Shown here: in pieces, positions 53,040-62,576 of the stretch
Layout: each line of letters opens with the position of its first letter
How positions within the stretch are numbered: position 1 is the first letter of the stretch
Assembly (NCBI GenBank): GCA_963575745.1
Contig: CAUYUJ010000725.1
Coordinates: 568,501 to 632,500, forward strand
Source of the DNA: Prorocentrum cordatum
Taxonomy: Eukaryota > Sar > Dinophyceae > Prorocentrales > Prorocentraceae
Direction of reading: 5' to 3'
DNA length: 64,000 nucleotides
Position numbers and translations under genes: made by a program
Notes under the pieces: generated by a model
Told to the model about the DNA's origin: nothing
The model's database searches: none
The model's input: the letters and a program-made list of their open reading frames with translations, nothing else

Positions 53040-53235
53040 GGGCCCGCCGACGTCGGAGGAGGAGGAGGAGGAGGAGGAGGGGGAGGAGGAGGAGGAGGAG
53101 GAGGAGGAGGAGGAGGAGGAGGAGGAGGAGGAGGGGGGGGGGGGGGGCAGGAGCAGGAGGAGGAGCAGGAGGACGACGACGAGGGACGACGACGTCGACG
53201 ACGACGACGACGACGACGACGACGCCGACTTGCGA
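53040..53235. repeat. (GGA)n and (CGA)n microsatellites
   Basis: GAGGAG runs to 53135, a G run, then GACGAC to 53225. A 33-bp-scale repeat of TTGCGAGCGAGGCTGGAGCG follows at 53230-53350. Confidence 0.9.
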
Positions 53236-53727
53236 GCGAGGCTGGAGCGACAGGCCCCCCGCTCGCCGCCACTTGCGAGCGAGGCTGGAGCGACAAGCTC
53301 GCCCTCGCTCGCCGCCCCTTGCGAGCGCGGCTCGAGCGACAGGCTCGCGCGCTCGCCAGTATAAGAGCGCCTGGCGGCGCAGCGGTGCAGCTGCGCGGCC
53401 CTTCGACCGCTTCGCGTGCATCACCCTCCACTTCGTCCCTTCCCCATCGATCCTGCCACCGCCATCGGCGTCATGATCCTTTCCCATGCGGCGTGATATG
53501 CACGCCCTCAGTGATTCCAATCGCGTGCGTTTCACGCGTCCATGCTGTGTAACCGCTTCCGATATCAACCCGTCGATCGTCCATCGATCTTCCATCGGAT
53601 CGTCGCCATCGCTGCCTCGACCGTTACTTTGCACGGCGCGCTTCAAATGCTGACTTCTTGCATGTCAGTGATGCGCGTGTGCATTCTCGGTCTCTGTGGC
53701 GCGTCGCGCGTAAACGGTCGAACCGAG

Positions 53728-53890
53728 AGGCGGACAACGTCGAGTTCGGGAAGGTCCATGAGCTCGTTGAGGTAGACGGCGTGAGCCTGGCCTTCGTTCA
53801 GCGCATGCACTACGAGGCCTTATCGCGCGGGCGGTGGGTCGCCCTTAAGGGCGACTCGTCTCTGAAGCTCGTCAGGCTCCAGAGCATGCA
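53728..53890 (+). CDS. Probable last exon of the transposase-like gene
   Basis: Reads FGKVHELVEVDGVSLAFVQR, MHYEALSRGRWVALKGDSSL and KLVRLQSM. Coding-like; ends are not resolved. Placement with the 47.2-kb gene is inferred. Confidence 0.4.
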
Positions 53891-54258
53891 ACGCGCCACT
53901 GCGCATAGCAAAGACCTGGCGCATGCACCATTCGACGACCGCAAGCGGCCGTGAAAAATGTGCGCGCGTGCACACATGTGCGCGAGCGTTGCTCGCCCAT
54001 TCTGCCATCTCGCGCTGTCACGCGTGATCACGTGTGCTGTAATCGTGCGACCGCTGGTTGCATATGACGCGATTCGCGATGCAAGTACGCGTGCATGTTA
54101 TACTGTCATATGTGACCACAACTGTTGTATTCATGCGATTGCACGCGAGCTCACCTCGCACATGACTTGGTTTTGGATGCATTCGCCGCCTCGTCGTGCT
54201 CGAGGCTTGGCGCGTTTGCGTTCACCCACCCCCCCGTCCGAGGCAGGCTTCGCCCGCC

Positions 54259-54537
54259 ATGGCCCCCCGCCTGGCGCGCCGCCCCGCCGCTCGGTGAGCT
54301 AGCGCCGCGAGCGATGAGAAGCTCGCGAAGATCGTGCGGCTGAAGTACCCGCGGGGCGCCATGGCGCCCGCGGAGCACTTGGCGCCGCGCTTGATCGGGG
54401 ACTTCCTCGGCTGCGCGATGGTGGACCAGCTGGCGGGCGTGTCGCGCGCGTTGCGCGCGCCCTTCGCCGAGCACCCGCTGCTCTGCAGGGACGAGGACCC
54501 GAAGGTGAACCTCGCCAAGCGGACGAGGTGGACCTGA
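54259..54537 (+). CDS. Small gene of unknown function
   Basis: ATG at 54259 (CGCCATGGCC) opens MAPRLARRPAAR, then after an 18-nt gap (54294-54311, GTGAGC to GAG) the frame continues DEKLAKIVRLKYPRGAMAPA, DFLGCAMVDQLAGVSRALRA, LCRDEDPKVNLAKRTRWT and TGA (86 residues if the 18 nt are removed). Either this is an extremely short intron or the real upstream exon lies elsewhere. A diverged inverted copy lies at 54720-54915. Confidence 0.45.
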
Positions 54538-54719
54538 GCGCGGCGCCCCACGGGTATATGGGGGAGGGATAAGGGGAAGGAGTGGTGGGCGACGATTTAT
54601 GGAGGCGGTAATGCGCGAGCTTTGCTCGGCGGAGAGGGCAGACATGCATGTCGCAGCAGAGCTTTGCCCCCGCGCAATGTTCGCGCATGCGGTTTGGAGG
54701 GGGGCGGGGAGCGTCGCGC

Positions 54720-54915
54720 TCAGGTCTGCTTCGCCCGCTCGGCGAGGTTCACCCGAATTCGGGCCCTCGTCCTGGCGGAGGTTGCACTCGGCGAACGGCG
54801 CGTGCGAAGCACGCACCGCTCGCCAGCTGGCTCGCCATCGCGCCGTCGGGGGGCCCCAGATCGAGGCGCGGTTGCAAATGCTCCGTGGGCGCCATGGGGC
54901 CTCACTACATAAGTG
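54720..54915 (-). pseudogene. Inverted, decayed copy of the 54.3-kb exon
   Basis: On the minus strand ATGGCGCCCACGGAGCATTT corresponds to ATGGCGCCCGCGGAGCACTT of the plus copy, and TGAACCTCGCCGAGCGG to TGAACCTCGCCAAGCGG near the end. Indels disrupt the frame. Confidence 0.65.
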
Positions 54916-55017
54916 CGCGTTCAAGAGCGCGCGCACCGATAGCGACGTAGATGTTGGCGACGGCGATGCCGTTGATGATGATCGTGTTGAGGTTGGGGGG
55001 ACGATGAGCAGAGGCAG

Positions 55018-55150
55018 ACGAACCTTGGCGAGCATGCTCGCCATATCGGCACGAACCTTGGCGAGCATGCTCGCCATATCAGCCTCCATTCTGCAACTAT
55101 CATCCTCAATGCTCGCCATATCGGCGCGAACCTTGGCGAGAGCGCTCGCC
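55018..55150. repeat. 33-bp repeat built on a GGCGAGCATGCTCGCC hairpin
   Basis: ACCTTGGCGAGCATGCTCGC appears twice exactly and once as GGCGAGAGCGCTCGCC; CATATCGGCNCGA links them. The minus strand reads RADMASMLAKV repeats. Confidence 0.85.
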
Positions 55151-55399
55151 GTATCATCGTCATCATCAAACTCATCATCACGATGGCAATGAGCATCGCC
55201 ACCATAACTATCATCATCGTCGTCGTTACCATCATCATCATCATTACAAGCACTTCATCATCATTAACACCAACACCGAAAATCCTCATCGTACAACTAA
55301 TATGCACGCATCCTCATCATGTTCCCTCACTTTCTCCGCTTCGATGGCGACGACGTCAGCGGCGCATCGGCATGGCGTGTGTTTGGCCGATTTCGTTTT

Positions 55400-55935
55400 G
55401 TATGTGCGTGCTTTTGGTTTCATTTCGTTCGATGTGGTTGGTGATTTCATTTTTTTCGGGTGTTTGATGTGGTTGGTGATTTCATTTGATGTGGTTGGTG
55501 ATTTCATTTTTCGGTTGGTTGATGTGAATTGGTGATTGCATTTGATGTGGTTGGTTTGATTTCGTTTGATGTGGTTGGTGGTTTGTTTTGTTGATGTGGT
55601 TGATGTGTGGTTGATAGGGTTGGTGTGTTTTTGGTTGAAGTGGTTGGTTGATGTTGAGTTGATGGGTTTTGTCTTGTTTTACTGTTGGTGTTGGTTTTGT
55701 GTGTGTGTTGTTATTGGTTTGGTCTGTGTGTTTTTTGGTGTTGTTTGTGTTTTTTGTGGTTTGGGTTGTGGTTTTGTTTTGGTTTTGTTTGTTGGTTTGG
55801 TTTGTGTTTTTGTTTGTTTGGGTCGTGTGTTTTTGGTTGTGTGTGTGTTGTTTTTGGTGTTGGTTGTGTTTTGTTTTGTTTTGTTTGTGTTTTTTTTGTT
55901 TTGTTTTTTTGAGGGGGGTGGTGGGTTGTGGTTGT
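55400..55935 (+). repeat. GT-rich, strand-asymmetric region
   Basis: Begins with GATGTGGTTGGTGATTTCAT repeats and continues for about 400 bp as almost only G and T (TTTGTTTGTTTGGGT type). No gene. Confidence 0.85.
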
Positions 55936-55941
55936 GTTTTT

Positions 55942-57255
55942 TTCCCCACATCCAAAGTGGGGTTCTTGTTTTCTCTGCACACCCCGCGCAGGAACACTCA
56001 CCCCACCCCCTCTCCTCTTCTGCCTTCGCACACTCACTCACTCACTCATCATCATCACCACATCCTCTTCACCACTCATCTTCACCACCACTCATCATCC
56101 TCATCCTCATCATCGTTGAGTAAAGTGTGAGGAAGTCTCAGGCGGGAGCCCCCTCCCTATGGGGCCCGCAGATCATGTTGGTAATCCGAGCGGGTCATCG
56201 GAACCCTGTAACTGTCGTCACTTTTGGGCTCCCCAGGCCTGAAAATGGAGGAAGTCTCAGGCGGGAGCCTCGTCTGTGAGTGAATTGGGAGGAAGTCTCA
56301 GGCGGGAGCTCCCTCCCTATGGGGCCCGCAGATCATGTTGGTAATCCGAGCGGGTCATCGGAACCCTGTAACTGTCGTCACTTTTGGGCTCCTCAAGCCT
56401 GAAAATGGAGGAAGTCTCAGGCGGGAGCCTCGTCTGTGAGTGAATTCTGAGGAAGGCTCAAGCGGGAGCCCCCTCCCTATGGGGCCCGCAGATCATGTTG
56501 GTAATCCGAGCGGGTCATCGGAACCCTGTAACTGTCGTCACTTTTGGGCTCGTCAAGCCTGAATTTGGAGGAAGTCTCTGGCGGGAGCCTCGTCTTTGAG
56601 TGAATTGTGAAGAAGTCTCAGGCGGGAGCCCCCTCCCTATGGGGCCCGCAGATCATGTTGGTAATCCGAGCGGGTCATCGGAACCCTGTAACTGTCGTCA
56701 CTTTTGGGCTCCTCAAGCCTGAATATGGAGGAAGTCTCAGGCGGGAGCCTCGTCTGTGAGTGAATTGCGAGGAAGTCTCAGGCGGGAGCCCCCTCCCTAT
56801 GGGGCCCGCAGATCATGTTGGTAATCCGAGCGGGTCATCGGAACCCTGTAACTGTCGTCACTTTTGGGCTCGTCAAGCCTGAATTTGGAGGAAGTCTCTG
56901 GCGGGAGCCTCGTCTTTGAGTGAATTGTGAAGAAGTCTCAGGCGGGAGCCCCCTCCCTATGGGGCCCGCAGATCATGTTGGTAATCCGAGCGGGTCATCG
57001 GAACCCTGTAACTGTCGTCACTTTTGGGCTCCTCAAGCCTGAATATGGAGGAAGTCTCAGGCGGGAGCCTCGTCTGTGAGTGAACTGCGAGGAAGTCTCA
57101 GGCGGGAGCCCCCTCCCTATGGGGCCCGCAGATCATGTTGGTAATCCGAGCAGGTCATCCAAAACCTGTAACTGTCGTCAATGTTGGGTTCTCGCGCTGC
57201 CAGAACGCAGTTCCCAGGCCACACTTTGGATGCAACAAGGAAGTTTTTGGGCTCC
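55942..57255 (+). repeat. Hairpin/CAT block and 160-bp tandem array (second copy)
   Basis: CCCCACATCCAAAGTGGGG at 55945, a shortened CTCA/CAT tract, then seven units at exact 160-bp steps (56141, 56301, 56461, 56621, 56781, 56941, 57101). The last unit carries the same insert as the first array and ends TTTTTGGGCTCCTCAG, immediately followed by the helicase exon. Confidence 0.96.
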
Positions 57256-57259
57256 TCAG

Positions 57260-57742
57260 GTCGCCGAGGTGCTGCGACAGGGCGCCGAAGGCGCCGACGA
57301 CGACGGCCAGGCCGAGGCGCGGGCGCGGAGCTTGCTGATGTTCAGGCCCAGCGAAAGGGAGTTCACATGGCAGAGCTCGGGGGCGCACAGCGTGCGCCGC
57401 TCGGGGTTCACCCTGACGCACGCGTCCTACCTGACCTCCACGCTGTCGCAGGGCCAGACGCTGCGCAAGGGCGTCACCATCGACTGCGCGAGAGACGAGG
57501 ACGCTGGCCGCACGGGCATGTCGGACGAGCAGTGGTGGCTGCACCTCTACGTCATGTTCTCCCGCGCCACGTGCATGCGGAACATGCTGATCCTGCGGCC
57601 GCCGCCGCGAGAGTTCCTGGAGTGCGGGCCGCCGGCGTCCCTGCGGAAGGCGCTCCTGGAGTTCGACAAGAGAACGGTTTTGTCCAGGGCGGAGGCGAAG
57701 CAGCTCGCGGCAGAGCTGGGCTTCGTGCTGCCTTCCGCCTGA
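57260..57742 (+). CDS. C-terminal exon of an SF1-type helicase
   Basis: Starts GTCGCCGAG right after CTCAG and reads VAEVLRQGAEGADDDG to LGFVLPSA and TGA. FTLTHASYLTSTLSQGQTLR is a motif V-like segment (compare the SQG signature of Pif1/RecD-type helicases); LYVMFSRATCMRNMLILRP is motif VI-like with the catalytic SR. No N-terminal half is adjacent; the intron upstream is the 160-bp array. The Walker A half at 7.2-8.4 kb on the same strand is the only candidate partner in the window. Confidence 0.65.
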   Translation, partial: VAEVLRQGAEGADDDGQAEARARSLLMFRPSEREFTWQSSGAHSVRRSGFTLTHASYLTSTLSQGQTLRKGVTIDCARDEDAGRTGMSDEQWWLHLYVMFSRATCMRNMLILRPPPREFLECGPPASLRKALLEFDKRTVLSRAEAKQLAAELGFVLPSA

Positions 57743-57769
57743 GCGCGGCTGCGCCTCGCTCGAAGCCCG

Positions 57770-57870
57770 CGGGGTTGTCCCAACGGCTTGGTCTTGCGCG
57801 CCAACGGCTCGCGGGGTTGCCCCGACAGCCTGGCCCGCGGGGTTGTCCCAACGGCTGCGCGACGTGACCT
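57770..57870. repeat. GCGGGGTTGTCCCAACGG triplet
   Basis: Three copies (about 57768, 57813 and 57836) of CGCGGGGTTG(T/C)CCC(A/G)AC just downstream of the helicase stop. Confidence 0.75.
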
Positions 57871-58250
57871 GTAGAGAACGCGCCTGTGCTGGCCGTGGCG
57901 GCGACGGCGCCGAGGAACATCGACATGCGCGCTCATGCAACAGGAAGGGGAGGAGGTGGCGGGGCGCGGAACAAACAGGGGGGCGAGGATGGGGACAACG
58001 TAAGGAGTGGAAGGGGGGCCCGCGCCAAGGCGAGAGGAAATATACGCAGAAGAGACAGCCAGGACGCCTCACCAACCACGAGGACGACGGTGATGGCTTT
58101 TTCCAGATTCGCCCAGAGGATTCTTATGTGGGGTTCTTCCGTCGGAGTAATTTGGTTTTCATTGTTTTTGTTGTGGTTGTATGCTAGTTGCATTATATTT
58201 TCATTATAGTTTCTTAACATAACTTTGAAAAAATAGTCAGTGGATAGTTC
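57871..58250. other. No confident gene
   Basis: A short frame at about 58090-58150 is unsupported. Sequence turns AT-rich at 58140-58250. Confidence 0.4.
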
Positions 58251-58254
58251 AGAT

Positions 58255-58590
58255 AGTTTGAGGCGGGCCTCAAAGGTCCGGTCCAGGACCAGGGGGGGTC
58301 CGGGTCCGGGACCGGGCGAGGTCCGGGACCAGGGCGAGGTCCGGGACCAGGGCGGGGTCTGGGGCCCGAGTTTGATACAAGAGGGGTCCCGGACTGGGGA
58401 GGTCCGGGACCAGGGGCCCGGGGGGGGTCCGAGACCAGGGGGGGGTCCGGGACCGGAGAGGTCCGAGATTGGGGGGGGTCGAGGGATTCGGGGGGGTCCA
58501 GGACCGGGAGGGGGTTCGGGGCCGGGCAGGTCCAGGACCGGGGGGGGTCCGGGACCGGGGGGGGTCGGGCCCCCCCCCCCCGTCCGGGAT
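58255..58590. repeat. GGTCCGGGACC minisatellite
   Basis: Units of GGTCCGGGACCAGGG(C/G)GAG with drift; GGTCC/GGACC makes each unit self-complementary. 58600-59040 is unique GC-rich sequence with TTCGGGTTCG motifs and no clear exon; it contains GGCGGGTTGCCCCGCC at 58877. Confidence 0.88.
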
Positions 58591-59049
58591 TTTCCGGGAC
58601 TTGTCATGGATTCCCCTTCGGTCTGGGGCCCGGGAGTTCGGGGTCTTCTCGGACCTATTTTGGTTGTTTCGCGCGTTCTCGTCGGGCGGCGTCAGGGTCC
58701 AGGCCCGCTGGGGCCGGTTCGGGTTCGATTTTCGGGCCCGTTTCGATTGGCCAGTTCGGTTCGAATCGGCCGGTCCGGTTTGGGCTCTGGTTTGGGCGGT
58801 TCGGTTGGAGGGGGGGCCGGCTCACGGTTACCAGTTCGGTTCAGACCCTTCGAAGCTGCTCATGGGCGCAAGAGTGGCGGGTTGCCCCGCCGGGACAGGT
58901 AGTTGTTGCGCCTGGTTGCGCCACGGGTGGCTCCACTGGATGCGATACCAGGCACATCGGCACTCTGGGCCTGAATCAAGGATCCATCCGAGCCGTAGGT
59001 GACGTCAGCGTGGGCACACGCAGGTTGAAAGGAGCGTCTGGCACACCAT

Positions 59050-59190
59050 GGTTTCTCACGCCATTCCATCACGCCATTCCATCCGGTGGTTCTCACGCCA
59101 TTCCATCGGTACGGAATGGTTTCTCACGCCATTCTATCCGGTGGTAGGGTCGAATGGTTTCTCACGCCATTCCATCGGTACGGAATGACA
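59050..59190. repeat. Repeat of CTCACGCCATTCCATC with hairpins
   Basis: GGTTTCTCACGCCATTCCAT recurs four to five times; two copies end in CCATTCCATCGGTACGGAAT, whose CCATTCC pairs with GGAATGG. Confidence 0.85.
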
Positions 59191-59273
59191 CTTTCGCCGA
59201 ACGCCCCGCTGAGTCTGTGTGTCAGTATACAGCCCATTAACCCGTACTTGCCCAACTCGGCCGTACATGCATA

Positions 59274-59450
59274 GGTTCACGCTGTGTTTGATGCCGATAA
59301 GTTGGACAAGGGAACTTATTGGGATGCGTCCTTTCTCCCTCGAAGTCATGATGATATCGCTGGCGGACCGCCAGACCAGGATGTTGTCACGAATCAGATT
59401 ATTGAGGCTAACTCGGATCAGGACTTCGGGGTACGCCCGCAGGCCTGACT
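59274..59450 (+). CDS. Terminal exon of an unknown gene
   Basis: After ACATGCATAG the frame reads HAVFDADKLDKGTYWDASFL, PRSHDDIAGGPPDQDVVTNQ, IIEANSDQDFGVRPQA and TGA. Acidic, coding-like; no domain recognised and the upstream exon is unknown. Confidence 0.5.
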
Positions 59451-59543
59451 GGAGAGAGGTTGAAGTATCAAATGAAAAAAGGTCCATGAGTGTTGGTGCA
59501 CACGGCGCTCAGCTGCCTCGGCGCTGATGCTGCCTCGGCGTGA

Positions 59544-60062
59544 GGAGGAGCGGCAAGTGCGCTGCGGAGGACGATTTTGGTGTGGTTGCTGGACTCGCCG
59601 CCGACGGACAATCACGAGCAAGATGACCACGGATACCGCATTGCGGACACAACGGGCCTTCAGAAACCCTATGGTGGCTCCTGGAGCGGCCGCTGGCCCT
59701 ATGATGGGCAGGGGTCCGCTCCATGTCCCGAGCCCTATGGTGGCTCGTGCCCGTGTCCCGCGTCCGTGCCCTATGGTGGCTACGGTTTCTGCTACGACGT
59801 TCCCGTGGACCCTCATAACGAACATCGTCACGAAGACTGCTGCTCCCCGCCGCCTGCCATGGCAAGTACGCCGACCGAGAGTCGGTTGCGCCCACCGGGA
59901 CCTACAGAGTGGTCACAAACTACCTGGAGGGAGCCTGAAAGGGCAGCAGAACGCAAAGAAGGCACCAAAACAACCCCTCCAGCCCTCCCCCCCAAGTTCC
60001 ATGAATTCAATGAGGTCAATGTGGGGGCACTGGACGGCCGGCAGGGGAATCAAGTCCCGTTC
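59544..60062 (+). CDS. Duplicated exon, copy 1 (PYGG-repeat protein)
   Basis: An open frame without ATG reads LVWLLDSPPTDNHEQDDHGY, then a PYGG-spaced Cys/Pro-rich stretch (LQKPYGGSWSGRWPYDG, EPYGGSCPCP, VPYGGYGFCYDVP), then PKFHEFNEVNVGALDGRQGN. Compared with copy 2 (offset 1062 bp), eight of nine internal substitutions fall in third codon positions and are synonymous in this frame, which argues for real coding and selection. The frame continues open to 60542, but that part is not duplicated and may be intron. Confidence 0.6.
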
Positions 60063-60605
60063 ACGGCCCACACTGGAGAGAGGTTGAAGTATCAAATGGA
60101 AAAAAGGTCCATGAGTGTCGCAATCAATTGCCAAAGAAATGCGGAAGGCAAATGGTGCGCTTCCTTTGGTTGTGGACGGGCGTATGGCGCCCATCCGAAA
60201 GGCCGATTGGCGCTTCATCCCAAGAAGAGGCCCATGACGGCCACGACTTGGGTGCGGGATGCCACTTGGTGGCCCCCCTGTGCCCACCCCGCCCCGCTCA
60301 CAGGGTCTTCACATCCCCCGTATGGCGGTGGGATGGGTGAGCGGTCCGCCTCCCCCCGGGCCGCGCGTACTGCCCGAGGTTCGTGGGGATTTGAATTGAA
60401 GGCAATGAAGTTGCCCGTTCCCCCCCTCTCCCTTCCCGCGGGGTGCACAATCCTGACGAAGCCCCCCAAAAAGGAACGGGCCAAAATCCAGAGCCACTCC
60501 CGAGCCCAAAGTTGTCCTTATTTCAGCATCTTAACTGCGTGACGCTTGGGCGTGGGCGAGGTGGTGGTTGCGGGAGATCACGGCGCTGATGCTGCCTCGG
60601 CGTGA

Positions 60606-61124
60606 GGAGGAGCGGCAAGTGCGCTGCGGAGGACGATTTTGGTGTGGTTGCTGGACTCGCCGCCGACGGACAATCACGAGCAAGATGACCACGGATACCG
60701 CATTGCGGACACAACGGGCCTTCAGAAACCTTACGGTGGCTCCTGGAGCGGCCGCTGGCCCTATGATGGGCAGGGGTCCGCTCCATGTCCCGAGCCCTAT
60801 GGTGGCTCGTGCCCGTGTCCCGCGTCCGTGCCCTATGGTGGCTACGGATTCTGCTACGACGTTCCCGTGGACCCTCATAACGAACATCGTCACGAAGACT
60901 GCTGTTCCCCGCCGCCTGCCATGGCAAGTACGCCGACCGAGAGTCGGTTGCGCCCGCCGGGACCTACAGAGTGGTCACAAACTACCTGGAGGGAGCCTGA
61001 AATGGCAGCAGAACGCAAAGAAGGCACCAAAACAACCCCTCCAGCCCTCCCCCCAAAGTTCCATGAATTCAACGAGGTCAATGTGGGGGCGCTGGACGGC
61101 CGGCAGGGGAATCAAGTCCCGTTC
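60606..61124 (+). CDS. Duplicated exon, copy 2 (PYGG-repeat protein)
   Basis: Same protein segment as copy 1 with one clear internal replacement (Arg to Met at nt 61002) and another at the duplication boundary. The two copies begin together at GCGCTGATGCTGCCTCGGCG (59521 and 60583). They may be alternative or tandem exons of one gene. Confidence 0.6.
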
Positions 61125-61299
61125 GCGGCCCGTCTCCAGGCAAATACGGGCATCCATGAATCATGTGCCTCCCCGAGCTTCTCTCGGGATTGTCTTGGCT
61201 TTGACATGACAGGCCGACTTTCAATATTATCGGGACGTTCGCCCATTTGGTCTCGTGCATGAAATAGTGGGGTGGCACAGTGATTCTGGACATTTGGTG

Positions 61300-61750
61300 T
61301 TTGGACTGCCGTGGCCATGGCTGGGCCGCAGGAAGTAGGTCGGCCGGGCTCCCCCGCCGAACTTGAGCTTCTTCACTCGGAGTCGATTCTTTTGCGCGCC
61401 AGAGCTTGCATCGACTATCTCGCACATTGAGAGCACAGCCAGTGATCGGCATGCCCAATGTTTGCCCCGGAGGCAGTTCTTGCTGTCTTCCAGGTGCGTA
61501 TCATGGTAAACTTCATAGTCCGTTGGCAATTTTTCCAACAAATCACCGAGGTCCACCCAACCGTCGAACACGTCGAACGAGGTCACGAGCTCTGCGAACC
61601 GAGGCGAGACACCATCTTTGTACAAATGCTTGTGCCGAGTGGCTGTGGTGAGCCACTCCGAGCACTTGCGCTGGTGCCTATCGCTCGGTAGCGACATTTC
61701 CACTTTCGGCTTTTTAAAAAATCTGCGACCGGATTCTGCACTCACCATCG
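61300..61750 (-). CDS. Minus-strand exon of an unknown gene
   Basis: Reads SDRHQRKCSEWLTTATRHKH, LYKDGVSPRFAELVTSFDVF, DGWVDLGDLLEKLPTDYEVY and LRGKHWACRSLAVLSMCEIV. Convincing composition. The frame stays open to 61790 upstream, overlapping the next exon in another frame, so the junction is near 61730-61750 (a GGTGAGTG donor occurs there). Confidence 0.5.
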
Positions 61751-61911
61751 TAAGTGAGGACTTCTTCTTGCCGCAGCTGATTGTGGACACGCTTGCGTTC
61801 GATATCTTTTTCGGTCGTGCACGTTGCAGTACATATTGTTGGAAACTGTATCACTCTGTAGCGGCTCGTACCGTCGTCAGCATTGGGCCTATACGCTGGG
61901 TTGACCATCAT
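61735..61911 (-). CDS. Minus-strand exon
   Basis: Reads NPAYRPNADDGTSRYRVIQF, PTICTATCTTEKDIERKRVH and QLRQEEVLTYDGE. Likely spliced to the exon downstream. Confidence 0.45.
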
Positions 61912-61916
61912 CTGTT

Positions 61917-62555
61917 AACGAGTCCCCAGGGTCTCCCAGTAGCGCCTGCTTCTCTCATTTAATGCAGGGATGGTAGCAGCCTGCCCCGCAGATGCAGATG
62001 CCGATGCAGCGGGTGCCCCCGCGGAAGCCAAAGCAGCAGCTGGCGCTGCGGATGAGCTTGCACTTCCAGATGATTTCCCGTGCTTTCCACGGATATCGAA
62101 GCACTGGCACCTGGTAATCTTCGGAACTGCCCCCGATGCCTTGGACGCGGTCTGGGGCGCCGTTTCGCCCGCATCAGGCTGCGAGGAGCGCGCCCTGGAT
62201 GCGCCGTCCAACGATGGCGCCCAGCCAGCCCCCCCATGGGTCCTGCCAAGCGTGGGGCCGCGTAGCGCGACAGGCTCCTTCGGCCGAGGCGCGCTGCTGC
62301 CCTGGAACGCCGATGCCGCGGCCGCCGCGGTTGGCCCCCTGGAGTGCGGTCTGCGCGCCTGCTTCCCCGCAGATCTTTGTGATTTCTCATGTCCAGGGTC
62401 GGCCTCTGCTGAGCCGGTTCTCTTTTCCGACTTGGGTGACTTTGGAGCGGGTGACCATGGTGCACTTGATGATGGAGATAGATCAATTTCTGTAGTAGAC
62501 AGCTTCTTCTCGGACCGCTTCGGGCGATTTGGGGGCTCATCTGATGCTCTGCTTA
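61917..62555 (-). CDS. Minus-strand Ser/Lys/Ala-rich exon
   Basis: A frame of about 210 codons: EPPNRPKRSEKKLSTTEIDL, SPAPKSPKSEKRTGSAEADP, then an Ala/Ser-rich stretch and ALNERSRRYWETLGTR before a stop. Predicted mostly disordered. The opposite strand is also open but less protein-like. Confidence 0.45.
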
Positions 62556-62576
62556 GCAGTTGCCCCCGCGCTCACG

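Noticed and set aside
38049-55150. CRISPR-like array of short palindromes
   Set aside because: Spacing is irregular, loops vary, copies lie among exons, and the host is eukaryotic; there are no direct repeats with uniform spacers.
59509-59895. Minus-strand CCHC zinc-knuckle motif (CPQCGIRGHLARDC) in an Arg/Ser/His-rich frame, repeated at 60.5-60.9 kb
   Set aside because: The differences between the two duplicated copies are silent on the plus strand and replace residues on the minus strand, so the plus frame is the coding one and the knuckle is likely coincidental.
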